This document shows positions 1 through 11,609 of a stretch of 64,000 bases of DNA, piece by piece. The stretch is from Aralia elata (lineage: Eukaryota; Streptophyta; Magnoliopsida; Apiales; Araliaceae). A model generated the notes under the pieces. It worked only from the letters and a program-made list of their open reading frames with translations. It was not told the DNA's origin and searched no databases. Location: positions 16,796,616 to 16,860,615 of the forward strand of contig CM068382.1 in assembly GCA_034770075.1 (NCBI GenBank). The letters run 5' to 3'. Position 1 is the first letter of the stretch, and each line of letters opens with the position of its first letter. The position numbers and the translations under genes are program-made.

Positions 1-1195
1 TATACAAATAGATTTAGTTTTTTTTTTTACCGAATTTGATTGAATGTATCCTAGAGATGTTTATGTTTATTTGTGTTTGATTTTATCACTCTTTGAGTCT
101 TGAGTTTTGAGTTATGATCATGATTTAATATCTTTCTTTTTATATAGATTTAGTATTTATTTGAATTGTATAAAGTAAGCATTGTACAAATAGGTTTAAT
201 TTTTTTTTGTAGAAAAATTGATTAATTTTACATATTTATTAAATATTATATATAATATATAATAATAATTAATATATTTAATTATTTATTATTTATTACA
301 TATTAATGACGTCACTGGGTCAATAACGGTTCGACCACTGGTTGGACCAATAACCCATCCCCTTGGTATATATCCGGTTCAATGACCGATCCGGATCTGA
401 AAATAGTGTTCACTGCAATAGCTTACAGTTTAGAACTGGTTTAGGTTTGCCTTATGCACGTTGGAGGCAAGCATTGACATGGATAATCGAATGAGCTGGG
501 TTCCAAATGATTGGGCCCTTGACCTGTTGTGGTATTTCAATAATTTTATAAACATGGGCTGGGCAAGTGATTTGACTTTAAAAAATCTTTCCGAGGCAGA
601 TGCCTTCCAGCTCTGAGTATAGGGTTCTTTTCAATGGGACTCAACATTACTTAGATGATTGCAGATCAATTAAACACCCACTAGTGGCATAAACTGCAGA
701 TAATTTTTCTTGGTTGATGTTTAGGAATTTCAAATTCTTAGTCTCGAAAACTATCTCAAATGATGTATCACCATAACATTAATTAAATAAATCTCATGTA
801 ATTAACTACGCCATAAGTTATCAGTAAAATATTCATGTCATTTAAAAATTATTTGAGAACAAAAATTTAAAACCTCTAACATTACTCATTTTCCCTCCTT
901 TTTCTTTGACAGTAAGCAGTAGATATGGAACACCTTCCTCTTCAAAATCACCAATGAGCTACATAAACAGTTATAAACCAAACCTTTAGGGAGCACAACA
1001 GTAATAAACTTTGGCAGAGGTTGCAGCACATTAACAAGTTGAATAAAATTTTAAGGGTGCAATTAACTTGGCTTTGATTAGAAATCCATTGAAGCACAGA
1101 AACATAGTTTAATTAACATTAACTATCTAATAAGATATTCCTCTAGCTCTCCTCGTCTCTCTAGGATCCTATCAGAAATAGTCTGAAGTTGGGTA
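1..1195. other. Gene-free 3' flank of SPC25
   Basis: No coding segment is supported here. The sequence is AT-rich, with a TA-rich stretch near 240-300 and a short GC-richer stretch (about 300-420) that looks like transposon debris. The last few hundred bases probably include the 3' UTR and terminator of the minus-strand SPC25 gene, but no clear poly(A) signal could be fixed. Confidence 0.4.
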
Positions 1196-4100
1196 TCACT
1201 TGCTCTTTTTAGGTTCTTTTGCATAATCATTTAATAGTCCTTCAACATCTTTCCAGAACAGACCCTCCACCAAAACTCCTTCCTTTGTGAACCTGTAATA
1301 ATACACATCAAATGTAAGGGCACATCTTAAAACTTCCGCAAGTAATTCGATATACTGTGTGTTTGTGGTTGTGTGTGTGTGTGTGAGAGAGAGAGAGAGT
1401 GAGAGAGAGAGAGAGAGAGACCATTGGGTAACGCTTTTGGTGAATTCCACTGTAGGCTTTGCAGATATCGACTGGGGGTCTGCGCTTGCTATGTTGAGCG
1501 TATACATATCAGAGAATCTTGGCAACTTAGAAGAGACTACCAAACCAGTGCTGTTGAAGGATCCCTGCATAAGCAAAAGACAGTTGATAAATAAAGGAAA
1601 CAAGTTTTGGAATGATTTCAATATGTAGCAGATCAATATCCATAAAAATAAGTAATGAAGAATTATAAAAGGTAAAACCCCATTACAAAAGTCAGTGAGG
1701 TAGACAAAAAGAGAGAAATGAGGTGAAGGAAACATTAAAAAGTAGTCAATCGATGATCAGCTCTAAGTTTCTGACAACTAATCAATCTCTTCCAAAACCT
1801 TTTATTTTTAGTTATTTCCTTAACTGAAGACTATTGCTTGCTTAATGTAATATAGCATCATATACTGAACCTCCACAGTCGGCATACATAGGTAAATTTC
1901 ACTTAACCAGTTAAGATTACAAGTTTTTGCAGATCACCGCCTGAATTTCAAAAGTCAACATATAAACACCTAAAGTCCTGTCCTGAGGCTAAGTGAAATT
2001 TATCCTACATACAGTGGCTCACCAAAGAATAACAAAGGTTATATCTCTTTGTATATGGACGATTGTTCATGTATACCATCAGGTTACTCTAACATGATAA
2101 AGATTGCCTACAGGAAATCATATTAATGAAGGAATAGTTAACAATCACTTGCATGAACCACATGGAGTAACCTCACTTGTTCTTATGCACAGATATAATT
2201 CTTCTCTTTTGGAGTCTACCACTAGTTAGTTTTTAAAAGTTGCAATGCTAGAACAAGAATCAGAAGCCACTTTGACGGATCAAAGAAGCAAGTGATGAAA
2301 AGGGGTAATACTGAAATAGTTAGCCAAACTTTTCAAAAAGGAGGGGCACATCTTCTGGAACCAAAATTCTAAGGTAATCCACTATTAAGTATACTCACTG
2401 TAGAATATTAGCAAATATGACCAATCTAAAGATTAACTATACAAAGAGAGCCACACTTTTATAAAAGAAATGATGAATGGTAGGCCATAACTTTTCAGAA
2501 ACACCAAGTAAACAAGAGAAGTAAACAATACATATACATATTTATATGTATCTGAACCAATCTAAGTAAACAAGGAGTGAACCAAAGATAAGCACCATTG
2601 TTTGAACATAATAAAACACGAGTAACATAAAGAAAACTCAGGGAAAAATAAAATCTCGTACTCATCAAGTTACTGAAAATCCCAGCCACCCAATTTTTTT
2701 TATTTTTTTTATTGATATCATCCATCTTGACAATGCCAAAAAGAAAGTTCAATCATCAACTCAATGTCTTTAGACCTTCTCTTCTAGATTTTTATTGTTG
2801 AGTGACATATATCCCCCATTAACAAGGGTCTTCATTTGAAGAAATTCAAAAAAGTAGTGTGATAAAAAGGCTGAATTGGATGAAGTTTGAGAGAGAAAAT
2901 GATCAAATTACCATCTTGGCATCTTTTAATTTCCAATCTAACAAAAATAAAAATAAAAGATGTAGTGAAAATAAAAGAATAAACAAATGCTGAGACACAC
3001 TAGTCACCATACATGACCATCTTCCCCTGCCCTTCCAACTTCAGTTTGGAGAATCTAGTTGTTTCTTTGGAGGCATCCACACACTAACTTTTGATGATTC
3101 CAGATTATTTTTCTTGTGTGAGATACATTATATACTACGACAATATGGATTGAACATTCCAAGTTTATCAACCAGTTGGCTTGAAACTCATGTGGTAAAC
3201 CACCCTATATTTAAATCCTTATGATATACCGAGTTCATAGTCAGCAGATTACAAGATTACCTAACTTTCATCAGCATTACCAAAGCAATGCACGATATCT
3301 TGGTATTAATCAAAGCTATTAATAACAATCCAATCAAACTTCTCCAGGGTAAATTTATTATCATTTCCACTTGTCTGCCAATTCAGTTTAAAGACGTAAT
3401 CCATCATAAATCATAATTTCTCTGGATAGTATAATCATTAATCCATCATAAATTCATGTGAATCCGCCATAGAGAAGGGCAAGAAATTATTTGAAACAAC
3501 TCAGGAAAAATTAAAATGGAGAGCACGTCCACTGCTCAATTAGTCCAAAATTCTCTAGACTACTATCAATTACCACCAAGATATCCCTCAACTTATACTT
3601 TTTAAAATCGTCCTACGTGAATTCACAGAGTTTTAAAGCCAAATCAACAGGAAAGTCTAGCAATATAGAATAATGACATCATATAAGTTTAGGAACTGGA
3701 TACGATATACCAGCTAGTTTATAAATTCAAATAAAGAAAGCCTACAACTTCCCTTGTTGTTTTTGATACATGACAAAAAGGACCCATCCCATGGGGCACA
3801 ATGATACATACAATAACGCATTATCGAACTTGTATGGTCTTATGAAGCTAATTCTAAAGACTTGCTTTTGTCTGTCCTTCCCATTGCGTAACACCAAGTG
3901 CAATCCAAACACGTAAAAAAAGAGATATTGTACTGAGCAGCCTTGGCAATTCCAGAATCAGACCAAAGAAAACAAGGAGCCATATGTAGTGCATGGTTGT
4001 TAAGTCGTCGATTAGTCGCCGACTAGTCGTCCAAGCGTGCTGAGCATCACAAGGCGAGGGGGCGACTTGGGGACTGCTACTAAGTCGAGCGACTTAGTTG

Positions 4101-7100
4101 CAACGTGTCGAAAGTCATCGCCTTGGCAACGCCTTGGACGCTTTGCTGCCAAGTCGATCAACTTAGCAGCCAGGTCCATGTTTTAAAAAATGCCAAATCA
4201 GCCGAGTCCGACCCGTGAACTAAGGGGGGTGTTTGAATGGAGTTGAATGGCTGAATCGGTCAGCCATTCAGTACATTTGTTTTGAATAAAAATTGTCTGA
4301 ATGGCTGAATCGGTCAGATTTTTGGGCTGAATGGCTAAGTATAATTTTTTTGGCTGAATGGGCTGAATGACTGTTGAATGAAATATTTTATATTTAATAT
4401 TTTTTTTATAATATTAACTATTATATTAAATAATATTAAATAAATTTACAACAATTTTGAATTTTTTTCAAAGGGGTAAAATAATAAAAATATGTTATTC
4501 AGATGTTTCAGACATGTCAATTATCAAACAACTTTTTTCATTCAGTATTCAGCCATTCAACTCCATTCAGATTACTTAAACATTCAGAACTATTTCATTT
4601 AGTTTATCAAACACCCCCTAAAGAAAGAAAGGGAGAGAGATGAAACTCAATCAACCATGAGCCCTAAAACTCCAGCCCTAACAAAAATTACCTCCCTGCT
4701 GCGACGCGGCCAAAAATTAGACTTCTCTGCTGCAATGCGACACGACTCCTCCTGTTGCGACTTCTTCTCTTCTCTGGTGTGTCCTTTTCTTCTCATCTTT
4801 TCTTCTTTTGCTCTTTGTTGCGACTTCTCTTTTCTTTGCTTTTCTTCTCATTTTTTTATGGGTTTTCTTTTGAGTGGACCATTGGGGTTTCTACTTTTGA
4901 TGGGTTTTCGTTTGTTTGATGGGTCACTGATGTTGGACCCCTACTTTCGCAATTGTCAACGAACTTTATTTATTAATGTTTTTAAGGAGTAACTTTATTT
5001 TAGTACTGCTATCACTTGTTTTTAAGGAGTAACTTTATTTTATGAAACTTTCTCATTAATAAAACCAATGTATTTATACATGTGATACAAAATTTATTCT
5101 ACTGACCACAATAACCTTTTATAAACTGATTAATTTATAAAAATCGCAAAAAAAATATCCATAATTCTATATGTCGGTATGTGTCATGATGTCGTTGTTG
5201 CTACTAAGTTGGAAAATAGAATAACTTATGTGTATTGTGCTTGGCTGCTTCTTGTTAAAAAAATCATAAAATTGAAATTTATTTAGTCATAAAATTGAAA
5301 TTCATTATCATAACTGTGTTGTTTAGATTGACTTTGGTTGTGGCAATATTAATGTATTTGTACTTATGATAGTATTTGATAGTGTTGAATATTGTGAAAT
5401 AATAATGTTAAATGTATGTGTGTGTGTGTGTATATATATATAATTTACATGTATAAATTGTATATAGGAAATGACTTGTTGACTTATGGACGACTAGTCG
5501 GGCGCCTAGTCGACTAGTCGATTAAGCTCCTGGCCAACGACTCGACTTTACAACTTAACAACTATGATAAGTTGACCATGCAAAGTGAATAAAAAATTTC
5601 AACTTCTTCCCCCCCACACCCACCCCCCCACCCCCACCAAAAAAAAAAGGCCTTGCTTAATCACAATTTCATACCATAAGGCGTTAACATGTCTCCTGGA
5701 ATGTTGGATGATCAAGATTCATTCATTGCTTACAGCCTCACAATTGATATGCATAATCCTTTGTTTGGAAGAACCTCTCAAACGCCAAACTAAACTAATA
5801 AATCTGTAAAGTCAGCAATTCAAGATTGCCTAAACCTAATCATTTTACTCTTTCGGTGACAAATTACTGGACGAGTTTCAAAGGAATAAATGTCACTTTA
5901 AAGCTTCAAACACACCAACTAGACAGTGAAAGAAAGACAGTCTAGAGCATAATGGTTCTGATTAAACCTAAGGGACTAATAGTACTTTATCTTCACTTCA
6001 TTCAGACTTTTCTATACGCAAAATTTTCATACTAATATTTCTTGTAATCCTCCACAGAAAAAAAAAACAAAAAACAGATACATATCAGTTTAAAAATATT
6101 TAGATTTGCAAGATATTTTAGCATGGCAAATACAGAAATGCAAAAGGCCTATAAGCCAAAATGTGAGCATATTCTCAAGATAAATCTAGTAAAATCAGTA
6201 AGCAGATCAAAAGGATATAGAAACTTACTGCAGGAGGATAGGTAAACAAAATCGCATTCTTTTCCTTTGTGTATATGATCAGCTGCAATATTGCGTTGAA
6301 TAGCACATACTTGTGCAGAGTCAAGGATTAAACAAACTAGATACTTCTGTGAAACTACATGCTCACAAGCAGTCCCCTTTTGGCCGCACATTTTGATCAC
6401 CAAGTAAAACAAAGAAAATAAAAGATCAAATTTTTAAAACTTACCCATTCCCTGCTATAGAGAGCATAACTGTACACCATTGAGAAAAATAAACTGACTA
6501 CTATAGCTGAAAAATCCTTTATCATTTACTTCTAGCTTTACACAAAAGTAAACAATTCAATTATATTGACAATGCTTTAAAAAATATGTTCTTTTCACTC
6601 TTTACCAAACAGATTTAAGCTCCAAAAGGACACACACACACACACAAAATCCATTTCTTTTACCAAAAATTTTCAAATTTGAAAGGGGCAAATCTGATAA
6701 AATTAGCAATGAATCTCTGATTTATCAATTACTACTTTTTTTTTCTTTTTTTCACATTTACAGAGTGAAAAGAAGAACAAAATACCAATACAAAAATCAG
6801 ATGAGAATCAGATGCCAAAGGCCACAACAAAACAAATTCAAACATATTCTTGGAAATGATTTCAGTATTAAGAGCAGGAACAATACACACTCATAATTTA
6901 CATTTTGCTACCATTTCTCTCGTCGACTAAACAGAAAATAAGAGAAACACAAACCAATGAAACTAAGGTGGTCACGAAAAGGATATAATACGATACATCC
7001 CATCAGGAAATTCTTATTGTCGGGGAACTTCTTGTAGTAAAATTGAGCGAAAAGAGCAATGACGATAATGATAGTTCCAATCAACAATCTGATGTTACTC

Positions 7101-7370
7101 AATCTAACATCTTCAGCGTAACCCCGGCCTGTCACGATCTAAGAACATAAAAAATAAAAAACAGATCACTCGCAAAATACCTACAAATCAACTCAATTGA
7201 CTAATAATATATCCATAATATATATATATATATATATATATGCTAAATACTAAGAATTACATTACCTCTGAGATAGATTCATCGAGGATGTGTTTGATAG
7301 AGTGATGATCCAACAGATTGGCCTTTTTAGGGCTTTTGTTTGCGGATGTAGTATTGCTGGTAGTCCCCAT
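1196..7370 (-). CDS. SPC25: Signal peptidase complex 25 kDa subunit (SPC25/SPCS2), five exons
   Basis: Accessory subunit of the ER signal peptidase complex, which removes signal peptides from secretory proteins. Minus-strand exons: 7370-7266, 7138-6987, 6310-6229, 1564-1422 and 1292-1196, giving 192 aa, the length I recall for the Arabidopsis protein. The start MGTTSNTTSANKS is followed by a cytosolic stretch, then two hydrophobic segments (IRLLIGTIIIVIALF and the GCIVLYVLFNAILQLI region), then the conserved YTKEKNAILFTYPPA, FNSTGLVVSSKLPRF and KEGVLVEGLFWKDVEGLL blocks, ending in Lys-rich EPKKSK. Introns 1, 3 and 4 are GT-AG. Intron 2 (6986-6311) fits a U12 type with AT-AA ends (see findings). 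Intron 3 is 4.66 kb because of transposon insertion. Intron 4 is nearly all microsatellite and has a GTCTCT donor. The reading frame is open throughout, so the gene is probably functional. Confidence 0.93.
1365..1420. repeat. (GT)n-(GA)n microsatellite in SPC25 intron 4
   Basis: A GT run passes into a GA run with a single interruption. On the gene's strand it reads CT then CA and begins at the second base of the 5' splice site of intron 4, so donor positions +3 to +6 are microsatellite sequence. Confidence 0.9.
3991..5566. mobile_element. Foldback-like element with inverted ends, in SPC25 intron 3
   Basis: The left end (GCATGGTTGTTAAGTCG...) and right end (...CTTAACAACTATG) are inverted copies. 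Both are followed inward by GACTAGTCG-rich stretches (about 4010-4150 and 5490-5550). The body is non-coding and contains a nested Tourist-like MITE at 4224-4618. I could not find a convincing target-site duplication, so the superfamily is open. Confidence 0.6.
4224..4618. mobile_element. Tourist-like (PIF/Harbinger type) MITE, TSD TAA
   Basis: Terminal inverted repeats GGGGGTGTTTG/CAAACACCCCC are flanked on both sides by TAA (4221-4223 and 4619-4621). The subterminal GAATGGAGTTGAATGGCTGA motif occurs in both orientations. It is 395 bp long, non-coding, and nested in the foldback-like element within SPC25 intron 3. Confidence 0.75.
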
Positions 7371-7629
7371 TTCCCCCTTCTTTTTTTGGATTAGAATTGT
7401 TAGGGTTTTGTCCGAAAAAAGAGAGGGTTTCTCTCTCCTGTAAATATAAATCTGATTAGGCAGTTACGACTAACGAGTTGAATAGTGTACTAGTCTCCGA
7501 AGCAAATGCATCCAAAAATGTAGAAAGTGAGTCAAGTGACCGAGTGGGCGGGTTATCGGGCCGCGCTAACAGACAATTGGCTCCTTTATGTAATTTTCAA
7601 ACACTCCTTCAGATTAAAAATACTTCCTC
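7371..7629. promoter_or_regulatory. SPC25 5' UTR and promoter region
   Basis: This is the stretch immediately upstream of the SPC25 ATG. On the gene's strand it has a CT-rich leader around 7410-7440 and then AT-rich DNA. No unambiguous TATA box stands out. Repeat DNA starts at about 7630, so the intact proximal promoter is short. Confidence 0.35.
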
Positions 7630-8044
7630 CTGGAACTGCAAACGATCCGATTCGAACTTTATCGAACTCGAATATTAAAAGTCAAACTCAAACATATTCG
7701 AGTGGCATTATCGAACTCGCACACATGTGCGGGTTCGGATCAATAACTGTTCGTGAACATTTTCGAGTTCGCAAACAGTTCGCGAACATAATCGAACATG
7801 CTCATGTTCGCGAACGTCACCATGTTCGCGAACATGACCTTGTTCGCGAACGTCACCTTGTTCGCGAACATCACCTTGTTCGCAAACATCACCATGAACA
7901 TTTAAATGATTGAATAGTTCGCGAACACAATCGAACATGCTCATGTTCGCGAGTATGTTCGCGAACGTCACCATATTCGCGAACATCACCATGAACATTT
8001 AAATGATTGAATATTATTTTCATATTTTTGTATTTTTTGCTTTT
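7630..8044. repeat. hAT-like repeat fragment rich in GTTCGCGAAC palindromes
   Basis: The left edge (CTGCAAACGATCCGATTCG) matches the terminus of the complete element at 43306-43905. The body has many copies of the perfect palindrome GTTCGCGAAC and a tandem block in which CATGAACATTTAAATGATTG recurs at about 7890 and 7990. The right end of the family is missing. The TRIM at 8050 is inserted immediately downstream. Confidence 0.65.
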
Positions 8045-8049
8045 AGGTG

Positions 8050-8494
8050 TGTTCGGATATAAATCCTTGTAAGCTTGATCGAGCTCCTCATCTTGGGCTC
8101 GGCCCAAAGGCCCATCACGCTTAGCAGATTATAAGAGGACTCTCTAGTCCGAAAAGGCTTGGGCCAGAATTCTAAGCCTTTGTGGTTCCTTACTGGATAA
8201 TACTTCCATTAGCTCAAGGTAATTGAATCCGGGTCCAATAAGGATTCTGGGCAGAACACTCCTAATAGGAGTAGTAATTAGCCAAGTGAATCCTATAAAT
8301 ACCCAAATAACAATGAAGGCAAGGTACGAGATAATTTATCCTACTAAATATTGAGCCTCCATTGTTAACGTATCTTAAACCCGTTACTCACTCTTACACC
8401 GGAGGAGTCCAAGGCGCCCCAAGCCGTCGGGACTTTTGTGCAGGTACACGTCCGGCGAGTTGATTGGACGCGCAGACAAAATCAAGCGTTAACA
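8050..8494 (+). repeat. 5' LTR of the TRIM
   Basis: 445-bp long terminal repeat with TG...CA ends. A TATA-type motif (TATAAAT) at 8294-8300 is a candidate promoter for the element. Confidence 0.9.
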
Positions 8495-8554
8495 TTGGCG
8501 CTAGAAGGAGGGCACTTTTAGTAGTAATCTTTGTTTTTAAACAAAACAATTCAC

Positions 8555-8680
8555 ATGGCGACTTCACGATCACAACAAAGACACCCTCAAGGATCCCAAG
8601 GAGCATCCCTCTTCGGCTCAAATATAAAAAAACACTTGAAGAGGGAATACCCTCGGTCTGATGCCTTCAAGAGTCCTTAG
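8555..8680 (+). CDS. Short gag-start-like peptide in the TRIM
   Basis: A 41-codon frame begins at the first ATG after the primer-binding site (MATSRSQQRHPQGSQ...) and ends at TAG. Its place and Gln/Arg-rich start suggest the remnant of a gag start. The following region has degenerate repeats of the CCCTCGGT...CATTCAGGA type. Whether it is translated cannot be told. Confidence 0.35.
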   Translation: MATSRSQQRHPQGSQGASLFGSNIKKHLKREYPRSDAFKSP

Positions 8681-8853
8681 GAGCATCTCTCTTCGGGTCA
8701 ACGCTTTCGGGCACCTGAATAGGAAGTGCCCTCGGTTTGACGCATTCAGGATCCCGAGGAGATTGATTTTCTTTCAGTAATCCGAGTTTACGGACTGCTA
8801 GAGCCTTCAATTTACTCCCAGTACATGTCTCATACTAAGGGAGTATGGGGCAA

Positions 8854-9298
8854 TGTTCGGATATAAATCGTTGTAAGCTTGATCGGGCTCCTCATCTTGG
8901 GCTCAACCTAAAGGTCCATCACGCTTAGCAGATTATAAGAGGACTCTCTAGTCCGAAAAGGCTTGGGCCAGAATTCTAAGCCCTTGTGGTTCCTTACTAG
9001 ATAATACTTCCATTAGCTCAAGGTAATTGAATCCGGGTCCAATAAGGATTCTGGGCAGAACACTCCTAATAGGAGTAGTAATTAGCCAAGTGAATCCTAT
9101 AAATACCCAAATAACAATGAAGGCAAGGTACGAGATAATTTACCCTACTAAATATTAAGCCTCCATTGTTAACGTATCTTAAACCTGTTACTCACTTTTA
9201 CACCGAAGGAGTCCAAGGCGGCCCAAGCCGTCGGGACTTTTGTGCAGGTACACGTCCGGCGAATTGATTAGACGCGCGGACAAAATCAATCGTTAACA
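8854..9298 (+). repeat. 3' LTR of the TRIM
   Basis: Direct copy of 8050-8494 with scattered substitutions. The candidate TATA motif recurs at 9098-9104. Confidence 0.9.
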
Positions 9299-9303
9299 AG
9301 GTG

Positions 9304-10399
9304 AAACAAAAGAAAAAAAAATATTTCATCTATTTCATAAAAAGAGTCTTATTTAATATATTTTTTATAATGAAATTATAAAATTCTAATATTTAAAATA
9401 ATGTGAATTTAGTTGATTTAGATTAATTCAATATCTAATAGACTAATATTGTTAATCTTGAAATGTATTAGTATCAAATACTTTCTCCATTCTTAAATAA
9501 AAAGTAATAAGATCAACTGGTGAAGTATGAATTTTCAAAGTCGATGAAAACATTTTTAATCCAAAAGGAATGTGATAATTAACTTTTAAATACAATAAAT
9601 TTTGAGAATTACTTTATAAAAAGTTTATAATTTTCATAATTATATTGTTTAAAAGTTAAAACTAAATAAATTAATTGCGATTCTAAGATCAAAGGCTCAA
9701 AGCCATTAAGAAACATTGTTTTATTTTTTTAAAAACCTTTTTGTTTATTTTAATTTAAATTAATAACTTATTTTAATTTCATGCAAACGGTACCGTGACA
9801 TATTGTTTAATTAATTAATTGGATTATTAAACACTACTTTTTACACTAAATTTGATTACTTAATTACATAAATCAAAGTTAGTCAATCACTCTCTCTCAC
9901 TATCTCACATATATATCGTAAGCATGTAACACTAAAAAATTCAAAAATAGGTGAAATAAAGTTTGCACTTTTAATTATATATTTAATAGTTGATGAAATA
10001 TGCAATAGTAATTGCACAATGACTATTAATAAAATCTCGATATATTGATGACTTAATTTATCTATTTTCTATTTCGATTTGACAATTTCAAAACTCATGT
10101 AAATGTAAACAACTGTATTGTATCATTCTTTAATTAATGTCAAATTATCATGCATGATTAATGACTTTATTTATGTGATTTATGACGTGAGTTATAATTT
10201 ATTAAATTATTAGTGATGTAAATTGTAATAATCCAACAATCATTGTTAAAATTTTTATGAAAATATTAAAATTATTTTAATTAAATTAGTGATGAAGAAG
10301 TACACATTATTATTTATTTAATAAAAATATTAACTTATACTCAGTTATTAAAAAATAAAAAAATATTTAAGTAGTAAAAAAAAGAAAATTACTACAAAT
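9304..10399. other. AT-rich gene-free stretch
   Basis: No coding segment, RNA gene or clear transposon boundary seen. Short fragments resembling Stowaway subterminal sequence occur near 9340 and 9490. Confidence 0.4.
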
Positions 10400-11115
10400 T
10401 TAATAATTATTGATAAGACAAACTTTAGAATTTAATACTCCTTCGTCCCCTTTTAAATGTCGTTTTAGATAAGTATTTATGTCTTTTAATATTTGTCGTT
10501 TGAAAATTTCAATTAAGTATTAATTGCTTAGTTTTCAATATTATCCATTAAATATAACTTTGGTTCTCTCACTACTTTCTAAATTTCTATACAATAAGTA
10601 ACACTCTCTTATTCTAATCCAAGGACAATATTGACATTTAAAGTTATTTTTAACTAAAAAATATAGTATTAATTGTTTTTCTTAATTAATATATGTGTCC
10701 ACTTTTAAAAAGACAAATAATAAAGGACGGAGGGAGTATGAAATAACCAACTATTTTTATTTAGAATTTTAAAAGCATTAAAACATGTAAGGTAAGAAAT
10801 ACAATTCAAACTCAAACATCTTATGAGTAACTCAAACCGAACTCGAACTAGTCAATCCAAATCGAACCCGAATTGTTCGCGAGCTACTCGAGCCGAACTC
10901 GAACTCAAACAAGGCGATCCGAACCGAACTCAAACTGTTCGCGAACACTGTCGAACCGAACCACATGGTTCGCGAACATGTTCGATCGAGCAATCGAACG
11001 AAACACTATGTGCGAACTCGACTCGAGTAGTTACTCTTATCGAACTCGACTCGAGTAGTTACTCTTATCGAACTCGAACCGAACCGGTTCGCGAACGGTT
11101 CTGTTCATCCTAACT
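10400..11115. repeat. Partial hAT-like repeat interrupted by a Stowaway MITE
   Basis: The sequence on both sides of the MITE at 10438-10736 aligns with 43590-43880: AGACAAACTTTAGAATTTAA before it, GAAATAACCAACTATTT and ACTCGAACTAGTC-type runs after it. It ends in clusters of GTTCGCGAAC near 10930-11100. Neither terminus of the complete family is intact. Confidence 0.65.
10438..10736. mobile_element. Stowaway MITE (Tc1/mariner type), TSD TA
   Basis: Ends CTCCTTCGTCC / GGACGGAGGGAG match the Stowaway terminal inverted repeat, with TA at 10436-10437 and 10737-10738. The related repeat at about 43600 has the uninterrupted sequence across this point with a single TA, so the insertion boundary is confirmed by an in-window empty site. 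Confidence 0.9.
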
Positions 11116-11601
11116 TCTTTTAAAATAATTGGAGGGTTAACAATTTATAATTAACATAAATTTGGTTAGTTTTAAAAAACATAATTATTTAAATTCTAAA
11201 CTATTTGAAAATTACAATTAATCACAAAATATATTAGAGTACTTTAAAACAAAATTGAATAATATCAATTTTTAATTTAAAAATATCTCTAAATTAACTT
11301 TACAAAGTCAAAAAATAATTTTAGAATTAATATTAATGTTTATACATTTATTTATGAATAACTAGAATGATTCTAAAAAAAATTTATCGTTTGATTAATA
11401 CATGTGTTTTTCAATAAAGTTTAGACAGTAAAAAATGGTACGAACTTTTAATAATAGCGATGCAGTTGATCATTTAACTTTTGATTATAGAGGGTCATAT
11501 TTGCTGATAATAGATAATTTTATAATTTAACGCGGTGCGAGTGCAAGATATTATTCCCAGACTTCCTGTGACAACTGCAGCATACTTGGGATTTCATATA
11601 G
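11116..11601. other. AT-rich gene-free stretch
   Basis: No gene, RNA or bounded transposon seen between the truncated hAT-like repeat and the TIR element at 11610. Confidence 0.4.
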
Positions 11602-11609
11602 TTTCTGAT

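Larger units (their letters stand above)
8050..9298 (+). mobile_element. TRIM (non-autonomous LTR retrotransposon), TSD AGGTG
   Basis: Two direct LTRs of exactly 445 bp (8050-8494 and 8854-9298), each starting TGTTCGGATATAAAT and ending GTTAACA, enclose a 359-bp internal region. The whole is flanked by the 5-bp duplication AGGTG (8045-8049 and 9299-9303). A primer-binding-site-like sequence (TTGGCGCTAGAAGG) follows LTR1 and a purine-rich tract (AAGGGAGTATGGGG) precedes LTR2. Equal LTR lengths and few differences suggest a fairly recent insertion. There is no gag-pol, so it must depend on an autonomous relative. Confidence 0.93.

Noticed and set aside
4657..4992. 111-codon frame in SPC25 intron 3
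   Set aside because: Lies inside the foldback-like element, has no recognisable domain, and its Phe/Ser/Leu-rich composition reflects pyrimidine-rich DNA.
6309..6986. SPC25 intron 2 ending at AC or AG instead of AA
   Set aside because: Both choices shift the frame and lead to stops soon after; only the AA end restores the conserved sequence.
7527..7998. Long frames on both strands full of VREH/REHGDVREQ-like peptide repeats
   Set aside because: They are translations of the GTTCGCGAAC palindrome cluster and appear on both strands at once, as expected for a palindromic repeat; there is no start context or homology.
10823..11113. Frames rich in SNRTRTSQ and similar residues
   Set aside because: By-product of ACTCGAAC/GTTCGCGAAC repeats in the hAT-like element.
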